DNA of 51,330 nt, from the NCBI RefSeq assembly GCF_003333325.1, contig NZ_QOLC01000069.1, forward strand, positions 1 to 51,330, read 5' to 3'. Below are positions 26,917 to 34,977 of the stretch, piece after piece. The notes under the pieces are model-generated. The model ran no database searches, had not been told where the DNA came from, and saw nothing but the letters and a program-made list of their open reading frames with translations. A program made the position numbers and the translations under genes. This DNA is from Candidatus Ulvibacter alkanivorans. Its GTDB lineage: Bacteria > Bacteroidota > Bacteroidia > Flavobacteriales > Flavobacteriaceae. The stretch's first letter is position 1. Each line of letters begins with the position of its first letter.

Positions 26917-27335
26917 TTTCTACCGCCTGGAAAGTTTTGATTGTACTCGTTCTGAAAATATACAAAGTAATTGTAGAGTAAATAATTCACTTCATACCCG
27001 TAATCCACAGTGGGGTCGTAATCGATTTCTTGTGGGTACAAACGATTGCTATATCGCTGAGGGTTTAGAGCACGCTGATTGTATTCTGTAACGAACACTC
27101 GGTTTTTTATTTCAAGATATTCTAAACCGTAATAACCTCGAGGCGGTTGAGTTACCAACCAAGCGGTAAATCCGGGCTCGAAGATCATGATCTCATACTC
27201 TAAACTGTCGTTCGCAATACGAATGGTGTCGTTTTCGGCCATTGCAGTTTCAGAATCCCCTTTCATAGCCGACTTGCTACTGTCGCAACTATAGATCATA
27301 AGTGCTACTGCAAAAATCGCTAATAAATACTTCAT
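26913..27335 (-). CDS. DUF6146-like lipoprotein
   Basis: 140 residues. Signal peptide with lipobox (LMIYSC, Cys17) and a Ser/Lys/Ala-rich linker. The conserved body DTIRIANDSLEYEIMIFEPGF and VDYGYEVNYLLYNYFVYFQNEYNQ agrees with DUF6146 proteins of Bacteroidota. Function unknown. It is the first gene of the run of four minus-strand genes that ends in the TonB receptor; a possible -7 box TAACTTTA lies at 27349-27356. Confidence 0.75.
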   Translation of the reverse strand: MKYLLAIFAVALMIYSCDSSKSAMKGDSETAMAENDTIRIANDSLEYEIMIFEPGFTAWLVTQPPRGYYGLEYLEIKNRVFVTEYNQRALNPQRYSNRLYPQEIDYDPTVDYGYEVNYLLYNYFVYFQNEYNQNFPGGRN

Positions 27336-27453
27336 GATAGTCTTTTTATAAAGTTACTAAAATCGAAAGATTTTAACCTGGTATTTAACTGCCTTTAACA
27401 AAAAACGCTCCAAACAGTTGCAAAGGATAGCAATGCGCTTAATTTTTGTGCTA

Positions 27454-28086
27454 TTAGTTTCCGAAGAGACCACCAAGCAATCCTCCTTTTTTCTTACTGC
27501 CTCCTAATACCATTCCTGCGATGTCGTCTACCACACTTCCGTCATTATCGCCGTCTAATAAAGACTCGATAAGACTTTGTTGTTTTTGCTGCGATCTTTT
27601 ACCGCCTCCTAGCATACCGCCTAACAATCCTTCCAAACCGGAAGACGACTGCACGTTGTTCTGCCGTTTTTGTTTTCCCAAATAGCCTAAAATTATTGGT
27701 GCAACTACGGTTAAGATTTGCATGACCGAATCTGTATCCACTCCCGATTTTTTAGAAATGGCTCCTACCACATTGTTCTGAGAACCACCTAAAACATGTC
27801 CTAAGATCCCAAGACCATCTCGCTTTACATCTTCGTTCACACCGCCACTAAAAAGTCCGCCTAAGTTATCTAAAATACTACCATCATGCTTGTTTTCTAA
27901 CGCATTCAATAATCCTGAGGCGCCTTCCGAAGAACTAACGTTGCGCTTCATTGCGCCCATTAGTAACGGCATGGCCATAGTTATTACCGAAGTTGCCTTA
28001 TCGGTAGATTGATTTGTTTCTTGGCTCACACCTTGGATAAGTTGCTTGCCGGCATCGCTGTTTAAAAGATCTAATATTCCTGCCAT
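27454..28086 (-). CDS. DUF937 family protein
   Basis: 210 residues starting MAGILDLLNSDAGKQLIQGVSQETN, the standard N-terminus of DUF937 proteins. The rest is Gly/Ser/Leu-rich with repeated GGLLGG/GGMLGG-type stretches and no signal peptide. Function unknown; no motif for catalysis. It is followed by an unrelated gene on each side and appears to be its own unit. The last codons contain one TTCCGAAG motif. Confidence 0.85.
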   Translation of the reverse strand: MAGILDLLNSDAGKQLIQGVSQETNQSTDKATSVITMAMPLLMGAMKRNVSSSEGASGLLNALENKHDGSILDNLGGLFSGGVNEDVKRDGLGILGHVLGGSQNNVVGAISKKSGVDTDSVMQILTVVAPIILGYLGKQKRQNNVQSSSGLEGLLGGMLGGGKRSQQKQQSLIESLLDGDNDGSVVDDIAGMVLGGSKKKGGLLGGLFGN

Positions 28087-28123
28087 AGTATTGTTTTATT
28101 TTAAAAAATATAAATGTAGCTGA

Positions 28124-29080
28124 TTAGGCAGTTTTTAAGATATTTATAATTTGCTCTGCCAGTTCGGTTCCAATTCTATCTTGTGCTTCTTTGGTGGCTG
28201 CTCCAATGTGTGGGCTTAAGGAAACCTTTCCGTTCATAAGTACTTTAATGGCCGGTGAAGGCTCTTCTTCGAAGGTGTCTAAGGCTGCAAACGACAATTT
28301 ACCAGATTCTAAAGCTTCTATGAGCGCTTTTTCATCGATCACCCCACCACGAGCGGCATTGATAATGGCAGCACCGTCTTTCATTTTTTCGATCTGCTCT
28401 TTCCCGATCACATAGTCTTTTTGTGCAGGTACGTGTAAGGTGATAAAGTCACTGTGCTTGATCAATTCCGAAACGGGCTCGGTCTTAATTTTAAGCGTGA
28501 TCTGCTGTCCGTCATAAAAATCTAAGGTAATGTCGGCCTCTCCCACATAGCTGTCGCTAGCGATTACCTTCATACCGCAACCCAAGGCGATCTTGGCGAC
28601 TTCACGACCAATGCGACCAAAGCCGATAATACCGAAGGTCTTTCCACGTAATTCTCTTCCTCCGGCATAGTTTTTCTTTAATTCTTTAAACTTGCTGTCA
28701 CCGTCTAAGGGCATGTTGCGATTGGCATCGTACAAAAAGCGTACGCCACCAAACAAATGTGCGAAGACCAATTCGGCCACAGAAGAAGAGGAGGCTGCCG
28801 GTGTATTGATCACTTCCAATCCTTTTTCCTTGGCATACGCCACATCGATATTGTCCATTCCAACACCGCCTCTTCCTATCACTTTAAGGCTAGGGCAGGC
28901 ATCTATTAGCTCTTTACGCACCTTAGTAGCACTGCGAACCAAGATCACATCTATTTGCTTCTCGTTAATATAGTTTTCGAGTTGTTCTTGAGCTACCTTG
29001 GTGGTAATTACTTCAAAACCTGCTGCCTCTAAAGCATCTATTCCACTGTCTGAGATTCCGTCGTTTGCTAATACTTTCAT
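28124..29080 (-). CDS. serA: D-2-hydroxyacid dehydrogenase, probable 3-phosphoglycerate dehydrogenase
   Basis: 318 residues. NAD-binding GxGxxG is at about 153-158 (IIGFGRIG); catalytic Arg244 (NAARGG), Glu273 (FEEEP) and His291 (SPHIGAAT) form the standard triad. The short type lacks the C-terminal ACT domain, so Ser feedback through ACT is not expected. The adjacent serC gene, 46 bp upstream on the same strand, supports assignment to serine biosynthesis rather than another 2-hydroxyacid. Confidence 0.9.
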   Translation of the reverse strand: MKVLANDGISDSGIDALEAAGFEVITTKVAQEQLENYINEKQIDVILVRSATKVRKELIDACPSLKVIGRGGVGMDNIDVAYAKEKGLEVINTPAASSSSVAELVFAHLFGGVRFLYDANRNMPLDGDSKFKELKKNYAGGRELRGKTFGIIGFGRIGREVAKIALGCGMKVIASDSYVGEADITLDFYDGQQITLKIKTEPVSELIKHSDFITLHVPAQKDYVIGKEQIEKMKDGAAIINAARGGVIDEKALIEALESGKLSFAALDTFEEEPSPAIKVLMNGKVSLSPHIGAATKEAQDRIGTELAEQIINILKTA

Positions 29081-29126
29081 AGTTTGGTCCTATTTATAGA
29101 CTTTTAAATTATACGCTGTTTTTTTG

Positions 29127-30194
29127 TTATGCTTTTCGTTCCAATTCCTGCATTACATCTACCAACACTTGTACACTGTCCAGTGAAAGGGCGTTGTACA
29201 TAGATGCGCGATATCCACCTACGCTACGGTGACCGTTTAATCCGTTAATTCCGGCATCTTTCCACATTGCATCAAACCGTTCTATAAGGTTTGCTTCGGA
29301 AAGTGTAAAGGTCGCGTTCATCTTAGAACGATCTTCTTTGTTGGCTACGAACCCTTTAAATAACGGATTTCTATCAATTTCGTTATAAACAAGGGAAGCC
29401 TTTTCATTATTAATCTTTTCTATAGCTTGAATTCCACCCTGTTCCTTAAGCCACTCTAAAGTTAGCATAGAAACATAGACAGCGAAGACCGATGGTGTAT
29501 TGAACATACTGTCTTTGACAATATGTACTTTATAATCGAGCATCGATGGAATAGCTCGCGATACCTTACCCAAGATCGATTCTTTCACAACGACTAAAGT
29601 GGTTCCCGCGGGTCCCATGTTTTTTTGAGCGCCTGCGTAGATGAGATCGAACTTTGAAAAGTCCAACTGACGTGAAAATATATCGCTACTCATATCACAC
29701 ACCAAGGGGGAATCGGTCTCTGGGAACTGATTTAATTGGGTTCCAAAGATGGTGTTGTTACTGGTGCAATGAAAATAATCAACATCACTGGGAACGTTGT
29801 AATTTTTTGGTATATAGTTGAAATTTTGGTCTTTAGATGAAGCTACTTCAATAACCTCTCCAAATAACTTTGCTTCTTTTATGGCTTTTGTTGACCAGGT
29901 ACCCGTATTTAGATAGGCAGCTCTGTGTTCAAGTAGATTATAAGCGACCATTAGGAATTCGAGACTGGCACCTCCTTGTAGGAATAATGCCTGATAGCCT
30001 TTATTTTCAAGTCCTAAGTGTTCTAGAGCTAATGCTCTCGCACGTTCCATTACATGTACAAATGGTTTGCTGCGGTGAGATATTTCGACCAACGATAGAT
30101 CGAGGTCTTCAAAATTCAACACGGCTTTACTCGCTTTTTTAAGAACCGATTGTGGGAGTATACAAGGTCCCGCGCTAAAATTATGTTTTTTCAT
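29127..30194 (-). CDS. serC: Phosphoserine aminotransferase
   Basis: Second step of serine synthesis: 3-phosphohydroxypyruvate plus glutamate to phosphoserine. 355 residues, PLP-dependent. N-terminus KKHNFSAGPCILPQ, PLP Lys191 in IYAGAQKNMGPAG, substrate region GHRSVGGYRASMYNALSL near 320-338. The gene order serC then serA-like on one strand suggests one transcript. Confidence 0.97.
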   Translation of the reverse strand: MKKHNFSAGPCILPQSVLKKASKAVLNFEDLDLSLVEISHRSKPFVHVMERARALALEHLGLENKGYQALFLQGGASLEFLMVAYNLLEHRAAYLNTGTWSTKAIKEAKLFGEVIEVASSKDQNFNYIPKNYNVPSDVDYFHCTSNNTIFGTQLNQFPETDSPLVCDMSSDIFSRQLDFSKFDLIYAGAQKNMGPAGTTLVVVKESILGKVSRAIPSMLDYKVHIVKDSMFNTPSVFAVYVSMLTLEWLKEQGGIQAIEKINNEKASLVYNEIDRNPLFKGFVANKEDRSKMNATFTLSEANLIERFDAMWKDAGINGLNGHRSVGGYRASMYNALSLDSVQVLVDVMQELERKA

Positions 30195-30262
30195 GGTGGT
30201 AGTGCTTTTCAGAATGCAAAGATTAAAAATCTCACCTACTTTTCCGTTAAATTACTGCTAAC

Positions 30263-31330
30263 TTATTCTGTAAGTTTCAACAAGAACGCAACGGTGTCAA
30301 CTCCATCGGCGTATTCCCATAACTGAGGAGTTTGCGCTTTTCCGAAGGGAATCTCATTTGGAATACCCGCTTCGGAAACCACTGCTTGTATGTTTTCACT
30401 TTCCATTTCCAAGGTTCTGCGAATGTCTGTTAAACTTGAATAGTGTTCATAAAACACCACCGATATTGGTGAAGAGAAGTTAGGATCTTCTTTTAGCAAC
30501 ATAAACTCATTGTCTAATAATGCGAGCTTGCTCATGAGATACACCGCTTTATTATAATCGTAATTGTTAATGTACTTGTTGTTGTTTATTAGGTCTTTCC
30601 AAGTGAACATCGCCTTAAAAAATGCTTCAAAAGTATATCCAATTGGGACATAAAGTTTGGAAACATTTCTGCACCCCAATCCGAAGTACCTAAAGATATC
30701 GTCTGCGAGGGCTTCTAATTGTTGTTGGGTTTCATTACCGGTTAATACAGCTACCGAGTTTCTGTTCTTTCGAATGATATTGGGATACTTTCCGAAGTAA
30801 TAGTCAAAATAACGCGCTGTATTTGAACTGCCAGTGGCAATAACGGCGTCAAAACCATCTAATCGTTCATCGGTAAATGTTATATAGTCGGAAAAGTCGG
30901 GTGCTACGGCCTGTAAATAATTGGCTAAGTACGGTAGTAATTGGTTGTCGTTGGAAGACAGTTTGGCCAAAACCTTGTTCCCGGTAATTAGCACACTTAA
31001 AAAATCATGAAAGCCCACCAGAGGAATATTACCTGCCATGACGATCGCGATGGTCTTTGGTCGTGTTGGTTGGGGGATACTGTAGTTAGAGAGCCACGTA
31101 TGTATATTTTCTTCGGAAAGAGCCTCGTACCAACTTTTGCATGCGAACTGCAGATTGGTGTCTGTAAACCAACCATTGTGATTTTTGGCGGTAGTAAGTC
31201 GCGTGAGCATACCTTCGAAAAACATATCGTTTTTTGGAATACCAGTTGCTTTGGTTGGATTTGGGGTGGAGAATTGCCCAATAAATCTTCCTAGTGCTAC
31301 AAATGCGTTAATTCTTTGTTGTAATTCCAT
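30263..31330 (-). CDS. Acyl-CoA reductase-like protein (LuxC-type)
   Basis: 355 residues of the aldehyde dehydrogenase-like acyl-CoA reductase (LuxC) family: N-terminal nucleotide-binding region IAIVMAGNIPLVGFHDFLSVLITGNKVLAKLSSND (described by position about 94-128) and a catalytic-type Cys in GLGCRNVSKLYVP near 216. Family knowledge: reduces fatty acyl thioesters to aldehydes. No LuxD/LuxE-like partner is present. It is divergent from a 2[4Fe-4S] ferredoxin and upstream of serC. A metabolic link with the neighbours is inference. Confidence 0.85.
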   Translation of the reverse strand: MELQQRINAFVALGRFIGQFSTPNPTKATGIPKNDMFFEGMLTRLTTAKNHNGWFTDTNLQFACKSWYEALSEENIHTWLSNYSIPQPTRPKTIAIVMAGNIPLVGFHDFLSVLITGNKVLAKLSSNDNQLLPYLANYLQAVAPDFSDYITFTDERLDGFDAVIATGSSNTARYFDYYFGKYPNIIRKNRNSVAVLTGNETQQQLEALADDIFRYFGLGCRNVSKLYVPIGYTFEAFFKAMFTWKDLINNNKYINNYDYNKAVYLMSKLALLDNEFMLLKEDPNFSSPISVVFYEHYSSLTDIRRTLEMESENIQAVVSEAGIPNEIPFGKAQTPQLWEYADGVDTVAFLLKLTE

Positions 31331-31337
31331 ATACTTA

Positions 31338-31400
31338 TTTGGAGTTGCCCCTTATAGGCATTAAATTTGCGCAAAGTTAGAAAAAGAAAAGCTATGGCAA
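31338..31400. promoter_or_regulatory. Face-to-face promoters: ferredoxin (+) and acyl-CoA reductase (-)
   Basis: Plus strand: TTTG 31338-31341, 20-bp spacer, TAAATTTG 31362-31369. Minus strand: TTG 31400-31398, 18-bp spacer, TAACTTTG 31379-31372. Both -7 boxes are perfect and their core TAAATTTGCGCAAAGTTA is nearly palindromic. Predicted transcripts overlap at the start, so the promoters should interfere. Confidence 0.65.
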
Positions 31401-31744
31401 TTATAATAACAGATGAATGTATCAATTGCGGCGCCTGCGAACCAGAATGTCCTAATACGGCCATTTATGAAGGTGCTGACGATTGGCGGTATGCTGACGG
31501 AACAGATTTAGAAGGAAATGTTGTGCTCCCTAACGGAAAGGAAGTAGATGCCAATGAAACGCAAGAACCCGTAAGTGATGAGATCTATTACATCGTCCCC
31601 GATAAATGTACAGAGTGCAAAGGCTTTCACGAAGAGCCACAATGTGCTGCTGTATGTCCGGTAGACTGTTGTGTCCCGGACGAAGATAATGTGGAAAGTG
31701 ATGAAGTGCTTCTAGGAAAACAAGCCTTTATGCATCATGATTAA
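31394..31744 (+). CDS. 2[4Fe-4S] ferredoxin
   Basis: 116 residues from the ATG at 31394 (the frame is open to a TTG at 31367, but a -7 box and the ATG fit better). Cluster motifs: [12 protein letters not shown] and [22 protein letters not shown]; the second contains the long insertion typical of Alvin-type ferredoxins. Soluble electron carrier. No oxidoreductase gene on the same strand identifies a partner; the divergent acyl-CoA reductase is the only neighbour with which it shares control. Confidence 0.93.
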   Translation: MAIIITDECINCGACEPECPNTAIYEGADDWRYADGTDLEGNVVLPNGKEVDANETQEPVSDEIYYIVPDKCTECKGFHEEPQCAAVCPVDCCVPDEDNVESDEVLLGKQAFMHHD

Positions 31745-31791
31745 AAAAAATGCTACCCTAAATATCTGAAAAAGAAATAAAGGGTAGCATT
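31743..31791 (-). terminator. Terminator of the 178-residue secreted protein gene
   Basis: A perfect 11-bp inverted repeat (AATGCTACCCT 31749-31759 and AGGGTAGCATT 31781-31791, 21-nt loop). The T-run is on the minus strand only, so it ends transcription from the right. It touches the ferredoxin stop codon. Confidence 0.75.
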
Positions 31792-31815
31792 GTCAGTGTT
31801 TATTATCTAATAAGA

Positions 31816-32352
31816 TTATTTCATCTTATCTTTCATCATCTTCTTTTTGGTGTCCTCGTCTATATTAAGTTTATAAACATAGTTCATAACACCATCACCG
31901 TCGGGATCATAACTTTCGATTACGAAGTCTCCGTCCTCATTAAAATATCCAAAAGCGTTGTTTCCGTTTTCAGAATAGATATAATATCCTTTTTGGGAGG
32001 TTGGAAAAACTCTTGCGAACTTTTTGTTATTGGTCTTGGTGTTCACAATATAGTAACCTTGATCTTGAGGAACGAATCTATACATAACACCATCGTTGTA
32101 ATAATCAACGTCGGTACTTGTATTTACCGGTCGCATAACTGTGTTAAAATTATGAGTACCATCGAAGTTGTTCAAGGCTAGTTTCTGACTTCTAGTTTTG
32201 GTAACCTCTTTTGTACTTACCTCAACACCGTCGCTATCTTCCACAGCGGTTTTTACTACAGTAGTAGTGGTTTTCTTATTTTTGTTCTTAGTCTCCTGTG
32301 CATACGTTGTAGTGAACGCTGCAAGTGCAAGGACTATCATTAACTTTTTCAT
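31816..32352 (-). CDS. Secreted protein of unknown function
   Basis: 178 residues. Signal peptide (KKLMIVLALAAFTTTYAQ) is followed by a Thr/Lys-rich linker and a domain with repeated aromatic/Asn/Gly stretches (YYIVNTKTNNKKFARVF, YYIYSENGNNAFGYF), then a Lys/Met-rich C-terminus. I do not recognise the family. A perfect -7 box (TACATTTG) is at 32387-32394 and a terminator follows, so it is a single-gene unit. Confidence 0.72.
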   Translation of the reverse strand: MKKLMIVLALAAFTTTYAQETKNKNKKTTTTVVKTAVEDSDGVEVSTKEVTKTRSQKLALNNFDGTHNFNTVMRPVNTSTDVDYYNDGVMYRFVPQDQGYYIVNTKTNNKKFARVFPTSQKGYYIYSENGNNAFGYFNEDGDFVIESYDPDGDGVMNYVYKLNIDEDTKKKMMKDKMK

Positions 32353-32386
32353 AATATTATAGTTTTGTGTTGTTAAATTTATATCT

Positions 32387-32394
32387 CAAATGTA
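32387..32394 (-). promoter_or_regulatory. -7 box of the 178-residue secreted protein gene
   Basis: TACATTTG on the minus strand is a perfect TAnnTTTG. The ATG follows after 34 nt. No clear -33 element. Confidence 0.45.
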
Positions 32395-32429
32395 CACAAC
32401 AGCCGTGTTAAAAAGAGATAAAGCCCCTA

Positions 32430-32492
32430 TAAGACTTTGCTAAAATACTGGTACTGAGAGTGCATAATCATAAAAAGTCTTAAATCAGTACC
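32430..32492. other. Interleaved inverted repeats, possible pseudoknot or operator
   Basis: TAAGACTTT (32430-32438) is complementary to AAAGTCTTA (32474-32482), and GGTACTGA (32450-32457) to TCAGTACC (32485-32492). The order left1-left2-right1-right2 is that of an H-type pseudoknot with loops of 11, 16 and 2 nt. A third short pair (TAGCGA 32496-32501 with TCGCTA 32533-32538) follows. It lies between two divergent genes and codes for nothing visible. Whether it is transcribed is unknown. Confidence 0.4.
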
Positions 32493-32564
32493 CTATAGCG
32501 AATCCCGGAAAGCGAAACTAACACTCCATTACTCGCTAATTCCTAATTTTCGTACTTTAGTACA

Positions 32565-33425
32565 ATGCCTAATTGGTTATATATTGTCCTTATAGTACTG
32601 GCGGTTTATATCGTTATAAGCATTTTATTGTATTATTTTCAAGATTATTTCCTGTTTAAACCGGAACGTCTTCCGAAGGAATTCAAATTCTATTACGACA
32701 ACCAAGTGGTGGAAGAATACAATTTGGAAACACGAGATGGAGCGGTAATCAACGGACTTCATTTTAGAACCAAACGACCTAAAGGAGTAGTCTTATACTT
32801 AAAAGGAAACTCTAAGAGCATTAAAGGGTGGGGCAAGTTTGCGGTAGATTTTACTCGGCATAGTTACGACGTGATCATGGTCGATTACAGAGGCTTCGGA
32901 AAGAGTATCGGTAAACGATCGCAAAAAGCCATTAAACACGATCTTCAGTATGTATATAATAAGATACGCGAGCGCGTACCCGAGAAATTTATAATATTAT
33001 ACGGTCGATCGTTAGGGTCTGGGTTTGCGACTAAGCTTGCTTCTATGAATCACCCTAAAATGTTGATCCTCGATGCACCTTATTACAGTCTGGCCAAGGT
33101 AACGGGACGTTATATGCCTTTTATGCCCTTATCGATCATCTTAAAGTATCCAATGCCCACCTACAAGTGGTTAAAATATGTAAATTGTCCTATTCATATA
33201 ATTCACGGCACCGATGACAAGTTGATCCCGTTCAAAAGCAGCGTAAAACTTTCAGAAATAAAACCAAAACAAACACGCTTATACCCTATAATTGGTGGGG
33301 GACATAAAAATATGAATACATTCGAGTCGTACCATAAAGCGCTAACCGAGATCATTATTGGGGAAGAGCGAGAGATCGATCTTTCTACCACTAGCATTGG
33401 AGTGAAGCATTCCTATAAAAAATAA
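32565..33425 (+). CDS. Membrane-anchored alpha/beta hydrolase (tandem copy 1)
   Basis: 286 residues. An N-terminal membrane segment (about 5-24) is followed by an alpha/beta-hydrolase domain of the BEM46/ABHD type. Nucleophile elbow GRSLGS gives Ser149; Asp217/218 (HGTDD) and His247 (GGGHKN) complete the triad. The oxyanion segment reads LKGN around residue 80 instead of the usual HGN, unlike the next gene. A -7-like TACTTTAG ends 4 nt before the ATG (possible leaderless mRNA). The next gene, a paralogue, starts 2 bp after the stop. Confidence 0.87.
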   Translation: MPNWLYIVLIVLAVYIVISILLYYFQDYFLFKPERLPKEFKFYYDNQVVEEYNLETRDGAVINGLHFRTKRPKGVVLYLKGNSKSIKGWGKFAVDFTRHSYDVIMVDYRGFGKSIGKRSQKAIKHDLQYVYNKIRERVPEKFIILYGRSLGSGFATKLASMNHPKMLILDAPYYSLAKVTGRYMPFMPLSIILKYPMPTYKWLKYVNCPIHIIHGTDDKLIPFKSSVKLSEIKPKQTRLYPIIGGGHKNMNTFESYHKALTEIIIGEEREIDLSTTSIGVKHSYKK

Positions 33426-33427
33426 GA

Positions 33428-34225
33428 ATGAGATATTTTAGAAAGTCAATTCTATGGCTAAGCGTAATACTATTATTAATTCTAGGACTTGTTTACAGTA
33501 TGCAAGAAAAACTAATCTTTTTACCTACCAAGCTTGAAACAAATTATACGTATCAATTCGAACACCCTTTTGAAGAACTTTTTGTTACCACAGACGATGG
33601 CGCAACCTTAAATGCGCTTCATTTTAAAGTGGAAGCACCCAAAGGCGCTATTTTATATTTCCACGGAAACGCAGGCGATTTATCAAGGTGGGGGAGTATT
33701 GTGTCCTATTTCTTACAATACGATTATGAAGTGTTGGTGATGGATTATAGGAACTACGGAAAAAGTACCGGTTCAATTTCAGAGCAGGCCTTATATCAAG
33801 ATGCAATCCAATTCTACGATTTGTTGAACGAACAGTATACTGAAGATGAAATAATTGTCTATGGGCGATCTTTGGGAACCACGTTTGCCACCTATGTGGC
33901 CTCGCAAAACAATCCGCAACAATTAATACTCGAAACGCCTTTTTATAACTTGACCCACGTTGCAAAGCAACGATTTCCAATACTGCCAATTAAGTTCTTA
34001 TTGCGGTATTCATTTCCAACCAACCGGTTTATGACCAACGTTTCTTGTCCTGTAACGATAATTCATGGCACCGATGATTCGGTGGTAGCCTATAATTCGG
34101 GAAAAAAACTAGCCGAGGAAATTCCCGAAACACAACGAAACTTTATAACCGTCCCGGGTGCCGATCATAACAACTTGATCGATTTTGAAGCTTATCACAA
34201 GGCGATCTCCAAGCTTCTTAAATAA
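33428..34225 (+). CDS. Membrane-anchored alpha/beta hydrolase (tandem copy 2)
   Basis: 265 residues. N-terminal membrane segment (about 7-24), then the same hydrolase fold as the gene before it: oxyanion FHGN at about 78-81, nucleophile GRSLGT with Ser148, Asp216/217 (HGTDD), His247 (GADHNN). The catalytic domain probably faces one side of the inner membrane; substrate unknown, perhaps a lipid or peptide ester. Tandem duplication with copy 1 is clear from shared blocks IHGTDD, YGRSLG and MVDYR/VMDYR. Confidence 0.88.
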   Translation: MRYFRKSILWLSVILLLILGLVYSMQEKLIFLPTKLETNYTYQFEHPFEELFVTTDDGATLNALHFKVEAPKGAILYFHGNAGDLSRWGSIVSYFLQYDYEVLVMDYRNYGKSTGSISEQALYQDAIQFYDLLNEQYTEDEIIVYGRSLGTTFATYVASQNNPQQLILETPFYNLTHVAKQRFPILPIKFLLRYSFPTNRFMTNVSCPVTIIHGTDDSVVAYNSGKKLAEEIPETQRNFITVPGADHNNLIDFEAYHKAISKLLK

Positions 34226-34259
34226 AAAAAGTCCGTCCCCAATGATTTGGAAACGGACT
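34221..34259 (-). terminator. Terminator of the coiled-coil secreted protein gene
   Basis: AGTCCGT (34230-34236) pairs with ACGGACT (34253-34259) with an inner CCAA/TTGG pairing. The run of A before it becomes a T-tract on the minus strand, so it ends transcription from the right. Confidence 0.7.
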
Positions 34260-34280
34260 GTAACAGTAATTTTTTAGTGA

Positions 34281-34754
34281 TTACTGATCCTTTTTCAATT
34301 TAGCCATTCCTTTAGGACGACTTTCTAACGCCTTTCTTCTGGCCTCTAATTCGGCTTGCATCTGCTTCTTTTTCTCTTCTAGCAGTTGTTTCTCTTTTTC
34401 AGCTTTCGCTTTTTGGGCTTGAATAGAAGCTTCTAAGGCTTGCTGTTGCTTCTTTTTTTGCGCGATCATAAGCTGTTTGTTCGTCAAATCTTGCGATTCG
34501 GCATCAACCACTACTTCAACATCATCTGTTTTTTTAGTGATCACCGTTGCTTCTTGATCTTCTTTTTCGGTGCCCGCTACGGTAACAATACCTTTTTCTT
34601 TTGCGGTTTCTTTAATTACCTTGGTTTTAATGGTAGTGTCTTTAGCTACCACCTTCTTTATTACGGTCTTTTCATTTCTCTCTGTGTTTTCCTGTGCGGT
34701 TGTAGTCACGGCACACAGTAGAAAGGCTGCAATTAAACTTACTATAGTTTTCAT
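34281..34754 (-). CDS. Secreted Lys/Glu-rich coiled-coil protein
   Basis: 157 residues. Signal peptide (KTIVSLIAAFLLCAVTTTAQ), a Thr/Lys/Val-rich linker, then a long helix about 92-150 with many Lys, Glu and Gln that should form a coiled coil. No enzymatic motif. The composition resembles other small exported helical proteins in Flavobacteriaceae. Single-gene unit with its own terminator; function unknown. Confidence 0.7.
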   Translation of the reverse strand: MKTIVSLIAAFLLCAVTTTAQENTERNEKTVIKKVVAKDTTIKTKVIKETAKEKGIVTVAGTEKEDQEATVITKKTDDVEVVVDAESQDLTNKQLMIAQKKKQQQALEASIQAQKAKAEKEKQLLEEKKKQMQAELEARRKALESRPKGMAKLKKDQ

Positions 34755-34894
34755 AATGGTGTTTTTTACAATTAATGCTATGGTAAACCTACGCCAAGAT
34801 CTGTTAAATAAACGTCAATTTACCCCCAAAGTTTTCCTATTTTTTTTCTGAAAAAAGGGCGTTAAAAATCATAGCTATTATTACGGGTAAACTG

Positions 34895-34902
34895 TATATT
34901 TG
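34895..34902 (+). promoter_or_regulatory. ychF -7 box
   Basis: TATATTTG is a perfect TAnnTTTG, 75 nt before the ychF ATG, giving a leader of about 69 nt. No clear -33 TTG at the usual distance. Confidence 0.45.
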
Positions 34903-34977
34903 CACCCGCAATTAATCGTATGCACGTAACGCATTATTGTAGTTAGAAATGAGCGTACGGTTGTTAAGATATACTTT

